Assembly (NCBI GenBank): GCA_022747635.1
Contig: JAKTNV010000027.1
Span: forward strand, 1,219,501 to 1,283,500
Direction: 5' to 3'
Length of the DNA: 64,000 bases
Source: Hetaerina americana
Lineage: Eukaryota; Arthropoda; Insecta; Odonata; Calopterygidae
The notes under the pieces are model-generated. The model had not been told where the DNA came from. It ran no database searches and was given only the letters and a program-made list of their open reading frames with translations. The translations under genes and the position numbers were made by a program. Positions 51,988 through 61,880 of this stretch are shown here, piece after piece; positions within the stretch are counted from its first letter, which is position 1; each line of letters opens with the position of its first letter.

Positions 51988-53773
51988 CCCTAAAAAACCC
52001 TTAAAACCTTTAAAACCCTGAAAACCCTTAAATACCCTTAATAACCCTTAAAAACCCTGAAAACCCTTAAAAACCCTTAAAACCCTTAAAAACCCTTAAA
52101 ACCCTTAAAACCCTTAAAACCCTTTAAACCCTAAAACCCTTAAAACCCTTAAAAACGCTTAATACCCTTAAAACCCTTAATACCCTTAAAACCCTGAATT
52201 CCCTTAACATCCTTAAATACCCTTAATACCCTTAAAACCCTTAAAAACGCTTAATACCCTTAAAAACCCTTAAAACCCTTAAAACCCTTAAAAACCCTTA
52301 AAACCCCTAAAAACCCTTAATACCCTTAAAAACCCTTAATACCCTTAAAAACCCTTAAAACCCTTAAAACCCTTAAAACCCTTAAAACCCTTAAAACCCT
52401 TAATATCCTTAAAACCCTTAAAAACCCTTAAAACCCTTAAAAACCCTTAAAACCCTTAAAAACCCTTAAATACCCTTAAAAACCCTTAATACCCTTAATA
52501 CCCTTAATACCCTTAATACCCTTAATACCCTTAATACCCTTAATACCCTTGATACCCTTAATACCCTTAATACCCTTAATACCCTTAAAACCCTTAAAAG
52601 CCTTAATACCCTTAATACCCTTAAAACCCTTAAAATCCTTAAAACCCTTAATACTTTTAAAAACCCTTTAACCCCTAAAACCCTTTAAACACTTAATACC
52701 CTTAAAAACCCTTAAAACCCTTAAAATCCCTTAAAACCCTTACAAACCCTTAAATACCCTTAATACCCTTAAAAACCCTTAAAACCCTTAAAACCCTTAA
52801 TACCCTTAATACCCTTAAAAACCCTTAATACCCTTAAAAACCCTTAAATACCCTTAATACCCTTAAAAACCCTTAAAACCCTTAAAAACCCTTAAAACCC
52901 TTAAAACCCTTAAAACCCTCAAAAACCTTTAAAACCCTTAAAAACCCTTAAAACCCTTAAAACCCTTAATGACCCTTAATAACCCTTAATACCCTTAAAA
53001 ACCCTTAAAAACCCTTAAAACCCTTAAAACCCTTAAAACCCTTAATACCCTTAATACCCTTAAAAACCCTTAATACCCTTAAAAACCCTTAAATACCCTT
53101 AATACCCTTAAAAACCCTTAAAACCCTTAAAAACCCTTAAAACCCTTAAAACCCTTAAAACCCTTAAAAACCTTTAAAACCCTTAAAAACCCTTAAAACC
53201 CTTAAAACCCTTAATGACCCTTAATAACCCTTAATACCCTTAAAAACCCTTAAAAACCCTTAAAACCCTTAAAAACCTTTAAAACCCTTAAAAACCCTTA
53301 AAACCCTTAAAACCCTTAATGACCCTTAATAACCCTTAATACCCTTAAAAACCCTTAAAAACCCTTAAAACCCTTAAAAACCTTTAAAACCCTTAAAAAC
53401 CCTTAAAACCCTTAAAACCCTTAATGACCCTTAATAACCCTTAATACCCTTAAAAACCCTTAAAAACCTTTAAAACACCTTAAAATCTTTAAAACCCTTA
53501 AAACCCTTAATGACCCTTAATAACCCTTAATACCCTTAAAAACCCTTAAAAACCTTTAAAACACCTTAAAAACCGTTAATACCCTTAAAAACCCCTAAAA
53601 CCCTTAATACCCTTAAAACCCTTAATACCCTTAAAACCCTTATAAACCCTTAAAAATCCTTAAACCCCTTCAAACCCTTAAAACCCTTCAAACCCCTAAA
53701 AACCCTTAATACCCTTAAAAACCCTTAATACCCTTAAAAACCCTTAATACCCTTAAAAACCCTTAAAAACTTA
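51988..53773. repeat. CCCTTAAAA minisatellite, about 1.8 kb
   Basis: Roughly 180-190 copies of a 9-10-bp unit CCCTTAAAA, CCCTTAAAAA or CCCTTAATA. Variant units (TGACCCTTAATAACCCTTAA) recur at 52971, 53216, 53321, 53426 and 53512, showing a higher-order period of 105 bp in part of the array. The other strand reads TTTTAAGGG, unlike the insect telomere TTAGG. Confidence 0.97.
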
Positions 53774-54258
53774 AAATTGTTTCACTAAATTGAACTGAAG
53801 AATGACCTCTCTCAGTCTGCTTAAGACATATAGTATATGCCCACTATACTGTGGGGACCCGACGAACGTCAGAATTCATATGGGGAGCAAACGACCGCGC
53901 GATCCGACTGTTTACAGGTAATACTCCTCAACGTTTTGGACAAGTTTGAGGCCACTGAGTTGGATGAAAGTATGCAAAATTACACTCCAATGCCAAATTA
54001 TACTCGATGCATTAATACATCATATACGAAAGTATGAATTTAACCATATTATACTTCTTATTATAAAATTCTTCTCATTATCAATAATGCTTATGTTTTT
54101 ATAGATAGAAGTGCACCCTGGAGATAACTTAAAATAAATAGAGCGCACGTGCATTCGGCAACCCTTTAAAAAACTGAAATGTGTCAGAATTAATTGGCAA
54201 TTTATATATTGGCAGTTGCTTGATCGTCTGAACCCTCTTCAGCGTAAGATCAAGGAGT
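53774..54258. other. Unassigned sequence
   Basis: No recognisable feature. Confidence 0.5.
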
Positions 54259-54311
54259 ATTATTGACGGTTTCCGGCGTAACTTTATGGAAAAATTTTTA
54301 TTACGACCCGG

Positions 54312-54337
54312 GTTTCGATGTTCAATGTCATCTTCAG
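54312..54337 (-). ncRNA. Hammerhead-like motif in the Penelope-like 3' end
   Basis: Minus strand CUGAAGA, extra U, GACAUUGAACAUC, GAAA, then palindromic CCCGGG followed by UC. The CCCGGG could form the stem III of a dimeric hammerhead with cleavage after GUC. Confidence 0.45.
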
Positions 54338-54517
54338 GTGACAACTCTGACGGACATCCATCTGTATAGATTACACTCCGGTGGGGGCGGAGAGGTGAGA
54401 GGGTCGGCGGGTGGGTGGGGGAGGGAATTGAGCAATGATAGTTAGAGGGAACGGTTGAGGACATGAGGCACCCTTTGAGGAGCGTTCCTCCTATTGGCGG
54501 AGGAGAGCGGGTGGATT

Positions 54518-54900
54518 TTAACAGTTCAAAGAGAATCTGGGGTCAAGGTGGGGTGTGGGGGAAGTAGAGGGGTTCTTACCCACATGAGCACAGGTATCGA
54601 GAAGTGGTAAGTTTAGGAGGGGGGAGTGGGAGATATACAAAAGATCATTCGCAATATTCTCTTTGGAGCGTACACTTTTTAAAATGTCAAGCTGCTCTAA
54701 AGCGTCCAGTCTAAGTCCCCTTCTTTTCTGCATGTAAAATTTCAAATTTAAAGTCACTACCGTGGTTATATTCCAATGAATGTTTTGCAAAATGTGACGT
54801 TGGCTTTTTATTCTCCACGCAGACTAGGTGCTCTTTCACCCGTTCTTGAAATTTTCGGCCAGTTTGTCAAATGAACATTGCCGAAAGATAGTTTAAATTA
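54518..54900 (-). pseudogene. Penelope-like GIY-YIG endonuclease C-terminus
   Basis: Minus strand reads QTGRKFQERVKEHLVCVEN, KKPTSHFAKHSLEYNHGSDF and KFEILHAEKKG, then after a 1-base frameshift LRLDALEQLDILKSV. The Y-I-G part before QTGR is broken by a TGA where glycine is expected. In Penelope-like elements this domain follows the RT and nicks the target. The RT is not present here. The tail continues RSKENIANDLLYISHSPLL to a stop at 54518. Confidence 0.75.
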
Positions 54901-54905
54901 GCCTT

Positions 54906-57584
54906 TTATAATAAATCGAACCTCAGGAACCTACTTTCCCATGCAAAAGACAAAATTCCAAAAACAGTGGAAAAATTGAGGTGTGACGCAAAGACGCAAG
55001 CTGTAACTCGCGAGGCTCAAGAGTATTTGTTTGGTTGGCGATTCTCGCGATGAGAGCATTGTGGCGATACGAGCACAATACCCGCACATGTACATTTTGC
55101 TTTACCCAATTGGCAGAAACAGAGAAGACTCCGAAATATGGAAATGTTAAGATATGAATATTCGCTGAATTTTCTATGGCTGATTAACTAACGATAAAGT
55201 ACTAATATTTCAATTAACGAATTACCTGCATAGGTTACATTCAATGAAAGATAAGGATAAAATTCTAATTTGCGACTTCTCTATTCTAGCGAACCATTAG
55301 ATAAAAAATAGAGACTACTAAATTTCTATTGCCAGTAGAAATACTTTTATTTATAGAAGACTTCTAAAGATGTGAATTGTTGAAATGACTCTTCATTGCT
55401 TAGGGGCGGTGGGAAGGGGGAGTCTCCTGTTTTCTAAGGGGTGATGCCCTAGGACCCCGCGAGCTCCCTTTGGTTCCGTGAGCTCCTCGCTCGTGCCCCG
55501 GACTCAGCTCTGATAGCCACAGTGGTCGAGTGCCTTCCTCACCTCCCCCTCTCCCAGGTGACTCGCAGAAGGGGAAGGGTGGACTGATTCCCTTGGTGTC
55601 GTTCACCATTGGCAGTTACTGCAAACGTAGGAACTCTTAGAAGCGGGAATTGTGCGTGTCACGGCAATTTGCAAAATGCTCCGGTATACAGACGGGAGCG
55701 CAATCAAACCGAACACAGAATATATTATCTACCCACTAAACAGCGTAGAGCTCGGGGGAAGAAAGCATGAACATGCGTGGGAAATCCTAACCTTTAAGGG
55801 AGAAATTACAATAAGTAAGGGGCGATATACCCGATGCAATGACCTAATACGAAATAAATTTCATTTCTCAACAAAACAATCTTTGGCTGGGACTTGCATA
55901 AGTATTCGAGACCTTCCAAATCAATATTAGTATATTAAATAACACATGCAGAAATATTATATTAAAATTGAATGCATGTGGTTGATATATCCTGCATTAA
56001 TTTACGTTGACTACATGTTACCACCTGGCAAACTGCCAAAATGTAACATTTGCTGTTCGTCAAAAAATTATTAATGGAATAAGTAGAACTTAGTTCAAAT
56101 TGGAATTTGTTGGATTAAAATTAAAAGTATCTTGCACAATGCAAGGTGTCATTCTCAACGGTGGTGTAATCCATATTTGGATCTATTGTTACGGTGTCAA
56201 AGACGGCGACCAGAGCAGAACTTGAAAAAAGTAACTTGTATATGCATGTATATGTCCCGTAACCTGTACATACATGTATTCCATGTAAATCCTTAAACAG
56301 AATGTTCACATACATGCTTCGCTTAAATCCATGGATGTTAACTGCAGTTAACAGCGTACACTTAGCTTATTATTCTTTCGAAAGGAATTCGCTTTTCATG
56401 CATCGCTTTCAATGCCTTTGCGCCAACCTCAATCGACGGAAAATTCCAACGCCACCGTTTTAGTGCAATACTGCTTTTGTGTTCAGGTCCGTTAAAATTA
56501 CTTTCCAGTTTTCATTTGACGGTTTTTCAAAGAGCTAAAAATGTTGGGTTCTAAATCGTTCATTCTCCTCTTAGCGCATAACGAAGACATTGATTTTACA
56601 AAGGAGGGAAACCGCTAGTTTCCATCCATAATAACAGGGCTTACTTCATTGCGAAGTTTAACTTTGCAGGGAAGAAGGTCTGGAATGCGGAAAGTAGACC
56701 AACATGGGGAAGGCTCGCATTAAAATAGAAAATAAATTAATTTCACCCACGTCTCTCATAGGTACCATGTTGGAAGTACTTCTACGCTTCAGTTAAAGTG
56801 AAATTTAGAGGCAGAGCATCTGACCTTTGGCTGAATCAAAGACTTATAAATGTAATTGTAGTTTTGCTCAAGTATTTTAAATGAGTGTCTCCTTAATAAA
56901 ACCGTAATAGAGAATTTATTGTCAACCCAAAAATATGAATGGATATTACATGAGAATATGATGCCTTTTGTGGTGGAAACGGGGCAGAGTATTTCAAAGT
57001 GAACCAATTAACCTTTCGGCTCTTTTTGTTTTGCATATGAATGTTTTTCTCCTCTGGGTTAATATCAAAATAATTGGTGGACGAATATTACAAGAGTATA
57101 TTTTTTGAGACTCTCGTCACTTTGACTCCTTTTTTCGAGGGCAATTCCTCAAAATTTACTTTTAATCAGTTTGAAATTTAGGCATAAAAAGCATCATTTT
57201 TTAGTAATTCCAGGATTAAACAAATCTTTTTTCGGGTAGTTGATTAAAAATTTTATATTTGTTTTAACTTTTTTAGGACCCGTTTGTTAAATATTTGAAA
57301 GAAATTCATTATTTAGTTCTATATGACACACCAAAGTGGCACCCAGTTTTCTCCATGTGCACATTCAGTTTAATTGCTCCTAGTTTTCCAATTATACACT
57401 AGAATTTTTCAAGGTTTGCGTAAAAATCTGGGACAATTTTTTCCAGATGGGACTGTATGCATTACGCAAGTTCGGTGGTTGGTGTCTGGTCTTCAACAAG
57501 CGCCTAGCGCCAAACACCTGCGAGCGTTAGTTCGGGCTGGATCGTGTGTTCAGTGGACCCCTGTCGACTGGCTCAGTGCCAGCG
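54906..57584. other. Unassigned AT-rich sequence
   Basis: About 2.7 kb with no recognisable gene. A GC-richer patch at 55400-55620 is open on the minus strand but shows no domain. Confidence 0.5.
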
Positions 57585-58300
57585 GAAAATGCAGCGAACG
57601 ATCGAAAGGCGGTGCGCCATCAAATTGTGTGTTTCGGACTGGGGAAATCGGGTATGTGGAAGTTGGCCATGATTCGCCAAGTATTCAAGGATATAAGCAT
57701 GTCACATACTGCAGTTTTTAAGACGCACAAGCTCTTCATGGATGGCCGAGAGAGGGTGCGAAGGACGAGCCCCGTGCTGGACGGCCGTCGACGTCAGGAA
57801 CCGACGGGGACGTGCATCGTGTGCGTTAAGTTCTGTACTCAGACCGTCGGTTGTTAAGTGTGCGCTTGATCACGGATATCGTATTGGCATGGATAAGATG
57901 GCAGTTCACACCAGTATAACTGAAAATTCGGCGATGCGAAAGATATGCGCTTAACTCGTCCTCCCGAAGGTCTTGATGGACGACTCAGAGTAGCAGAGTC
58001 GGGTGTGCCTGCTTGCAAGGACCTTCTGCAATGCATTGTGACGATTCACTCGCCCCCTTAAAGTCCTGTCTGGACACCAGCAGACTATTTCTTATTCCCA
58101 AAAGATAATAGTTCCTCAAAGGGCACCACCATGGAATCCTAAGTGCCCTCAAAAATACGCCTGCACGCGTACCCTTATGGGCCGTCCGGAATCCGCTTAT
58201 CTGGGAGCCTTCCAGTCCTGGTAAATCCACTGAAAATGTGTGTTTACGCTAATGGGATCAACTTTGAAGAATTTTGAGGCATTGTAGTAATATCTGAAAT
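57585..58300 (+). mobile_element. Internally deleted mariner relic (deletion family 3)
   Basis: Plus strand, with several frame changes: MQRTIERRCAIK, IRQVFKDISMSHTAVFK, HKLFMDGRERV, DKMAVHTSITENSAMRKICA, then directly LLARTFCNAL and the distal part, PESAYLGAFQSW and the C-terminus near 58290. It retains the most complete DNA-binding region of the three relics. Catalytic aspartates are absent. Confidence 0.78.
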
Positions 58301-58354
58301 AAATCCATTTTTTCGAATCGTTTTCCGATACTTTTCATATAAACCTTTCGTACT

Positions 58355-58470
58355 CAGTTTAATGCGGACTGGAAACCCAGTGGCCTGGGGTTCCAGTCCC
58401 GTCTAAGTGGGTTTTCACATCGACATACGGCTTGGATGTGTGTAATTACCTTGAATGTTATATTTTTGTT
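58355..58470 (+). mobile_element. SINE-like tRNA-derived head
   Basis: A B-box match GGTTCCAGTCC at 58389-58399 follows a potential anticodon-arm hairpin (ACTGGAAACCCAGT). It is followed by CGGCTTGGATGTGTGTAATT, a tail style known from arthropod SINEs. The A box is poor, so a degenerate tRNA pseudogene is an alternative. Confidence 0.45.
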
Positions 58471-61429
58471 ACAAATCCAATTTGAAGTCCAATAGTCCAG
58501 CGTCCAATCTGAAGTAAAGTAAATTTAAATTAATAAATATGGTTTTTCATATCGTAACCAAATATAAAAATGCTATTAGGTTTGTGAAACGTCTTTGGGA
58601 ACTCAAGTGTAGAGCGTAAAAATATTGTCGTCGTCATTGAATCTTTAGGTGAAATATTTCATAGACCTCTATAAAATATCCCTTTTAAAATTAAATTCAA
58701 TATTTTGTTTTTTTAAAGTCTCGTAAGGAAAATTTAATCTTTCTTTTCGTCGATTCTCCCAGAATGTAGGTGAAGGTTATTTCCGAACCCTTGAATCTTG
58801 GATTTATTAGTACTGGGGAAATCAAAGGTTTCATTTGCTGTGAACAAAAAATGAGTAAAAAAATATATTTCTTTTCTTTCTCATATTTCTCTGCCTTACT
58901 TTGCCCTTTCAACTTACCTGTACAACCGACTTAGTATTTCATCTTTGCATAGGCAACTTCCTAGATTTATAGTGTCAGTTTATGAGTACTCTAAGTTAAC
59001 GCTCGGTATTTCCGTATACTCATCGTTGTAATTATTGCATTTAATACTAAAATTAAAGGAAAAACGTAATTGACAAAAGAAAAATTTACAAGAAGGAAAA
59101 ATGATGAATATATTTCAATAGAATCTTTAGAAAAACGTTACAACTATGCCTTAACGATATGGATGTTAATGCCTAGAAAAAGCATGGCCGTTGCAAGAGT
59201 ATCAGAGCATTTTAAAACGGGTATAAATTAAAGGAATTAACTTAAGGGTGCAAAAAATGGAGGTGAAATGCGATGAAGCCAGTAGAGCCGCAATTACTCA
59301 ATGCTCTAAGATAAACTATGGACAGCGGACAGGTTTTTGCCAGTTTCAGCTGAAGAGATGGTTGCATCAGGAGTTTTGTAAGGCAGTAGTACTGTAGCTT
59401 TTAAAATAGGCACTTGGAATCTTTTGAGGCTTAGCTGGGAAGCTTTTTATTTGCTAAAATCCATTCAAATTGAAGGCAAGAAGGTTCAAAGGCAAATATT
59501 AATTTAGCAGTCGTAGACTAGTATCGCTCATCATTTACCAGAACCGTTTGCAGGTTTATTAAGAAAAATAGTTGTAAGGTTAAACTTTCACGAGGCATAT
59601 ATCTTCAATATGTTCATATTGCTTGGACAAAAATGCTGCTCAGAAAGATGCCAGTCAAAGGTCCATCAGCACAGGAATTATTTGAAGGAATATCTGTTTC
59701 CCTTGTAAAGGGACACGTGTCATGTGACAGGTCCATCATACTGAACATCCTCCAATTAACTCCGTGCTGGCATTTTCTTTCATTTGTCAGAAACGTTTAT
59801 CGTTTATAATCGCGTCAAGAATTCTATTCCTCCTCAATCCACTCCCTCACTTTCCTTCAACATTTCCCCGAAAAGAACTTTCGGCGTAATACGAGTATGT
59901 GCCCCAAACCAAGATGTATTTCTCACGGCAGGTTACCCCTCTCTCCCGTTTTCACCAATTCGTCGTCATTTCTTAGTCTCTCAGTTCATTTTATACAAAG
60001 AATTCTTTCCCGATATTGAGTACTTTTCATAGTTCTTTTAAACCGTCCATATCTCATTGCTGCAAGGCACCACATTCGAGACAAAGAACTGGAATATCTC
60101 TTCACCAGTGATATTGGAATTCTATTTGCTGTCAAAAGTCTTTCCATATTTTCAAAATCTTTTTTTTTATCGAAATATATCCTCTTTTTATTGTTTTCTC
60201 AGTGAAACTTGATTTAACTAGCTCAATGGTCATTCATTCTATGAATATGTCAATTCATTCCTACTTAACTCCCAACGTTTCTGTATTTCCGAAATCTATC
60301 TTCATTACGAATTCTTTCCCCGCTCAAAAAATACTATCCATCATTTATTCTAACTTGCATTTAGATGTAACGGCTTGGTATTTATTGAGTGCGTATCAGT
60401 TGTAGACATAAAGTTCACGTTCAAGCTGTCATTTTTTAACTAATTGACCCCTATTTTAACCTGCTATGAACATGGAAGATTTTTCACTTTATGGACTGAC
60501 CAGGGAACATCTTGCGAGGCGCAGTATTTCCCACTGTGTTTATTGTAAATTCTCTCTCCTTAGAAGACCAGTATAAAACTGTGATTCAAGGAATAATGAT
60601 TAAATTATATCACTGGCAAGACGTATGCTGGTAATAGGGCAAAACCCACTGAAAGTATGGGAAATCCTTAGCTCGGAAGATCGAGAGGAAAATATGACGC
60701 TTCATCAAAAAGTACGCTCTTTATAATCAAGGAAACTACATCGGAATTATTGATATTCATCATATGCGGCACGATTTCTTTTTGAGGAAAGTCTAAAGAC
60801 TGCGAGGATGTAGCCTAGGTTCTGATTTTGCAGAAAGCTGGGCTTAGACATTGATTTGACCTTGCGTTGAGTGACCACCTTTATGAGGAGAAGTAGAGTC
60901 AAGTCTCATTACGAATGCAATACGGAACTTCATGTAAGAGATCAGACTGTGCTGGTAATCTGGGCTAATTGCTGCTCGCTACTCAGATTGTTGAGCTGAT
61001 TACATTGGCCAATATGTGGTTGTGCAAATACAAATATTTAACTATAATATTTTTGTGGAAATGGATGTAATGGATGATGGATTCGTCAGGCAAAGAGTGA
61101 ATGCGGAATGATATACCCCCTTTTGGACTACTTTATTGAAATCTTGTTCCCATCTGGCCAACGTTTTATTGTATCCTGTATGTATTTATAACAGATTATT
61201 CACATTCAATACAATACTGGTTTGCTTGCATATCTTTCGTCCAGCCAATGGAAAAAAACAGCGTCTGGCATTGATCCCCATTGATCATGTAGGAAGGAGT
61301 AAGTGCAGTTCCAGCAATGCAAAGTAAGAGACACTGAGAACCTTCATTTCATGTTCTTTTAGTTATTTTAAATTTAATTCTTGATTAATAAGGTGCTTAA
61401 AACTTCCCCTTTTTATGGGTTAGTACTGA
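58471..61429. other. Unassigned AT-rich sequence
   Basis: About 3 kb with no gene, RNA or clear repeat boundary recognised. Confidence 0.5.
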
Positions 61430-61880
61430 CTTAAAACTCTTGAAAACTAAAAACTAGCGCGGGACTTGGCCGATGAAGCGCGTAGGCGCATATGATAGGC
61501 GTAGGCGTGGATTGAAGGATTTTGAGATGGGGATGTGGAGAAGGTGAAATAAACAGAAAGGAAAGTAAAGGAAGAGATTCCAGGAATTGAGGGGGAAGAG
61601 TAGAGATTTTAGGGAGATATCTACAGCAGGAAGAAAAAGTGGACGCAGAGCATTTTGAAAGCAAATGGTGCGAGGCATATCAAATTTTGTGATACAGGGG
61701 AGAACTTGAAGCAGAGGAAAAAGGGGAAAAAAGACAGGTGTGTTGAATTGAATGAAAGATGGCTGAGAGTATATGGAACATAATGAAGTCTGGGATGTCG
61801 GGTTGTGTCATGTTCTGTGAGATTGTAAAATATAAGGGTACTAAGTGGGTGTCTAGCCAAAACTCACAGTAAACGGCGAA
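61430..61880 (+). pseudogene. RTE-clade 3' end, decayed
   Basis: Plus strand reads LKDFEMGMWRRMK, then after stops ILRKKKW-like and ELNERWLRVYGT segments. It parallels the tail of the RTE copy at 34.75-35.1 kb (FEMWVWSRMEKV...). The terminal GTGGGTGTCTAGCCAAAACT corresponds to TAGGTGTCGGTCGAAAACCC there. No catalytic part. Confidence 0.6.

Larger units (their letters stand above)
54259..54905 (-). mobile_element. Penelope-like element, 5'-truncated 3' end
   Basis: The minus strand begins inside a GIY-YIG endonuclease domain, runs through its C-terminus and an untranslated region with CTCCTATTGGCGG and a C-rich tract, and ends past a hammerhead-like motif near 54290. The untranslated part is the same sequence as the arms at 18.1-18.65 kb. 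The inner end lies at a word (TCCGGCGTAACTTTATGG) also present at 27.7 kb. Confidence 0.8.

Noticed and set aside
51988..53773. Telomeric repeat array
   Set aside because: The unit is TTTTAAGGG with 9-10 bp period; insect telomeres are TTAGG and the occasional CCCTAA here is a unit variant.
51988..53773. CRISPR array
   Set aside because: Units are contiguous with no spacers, and the context is clearly eukaryotic.
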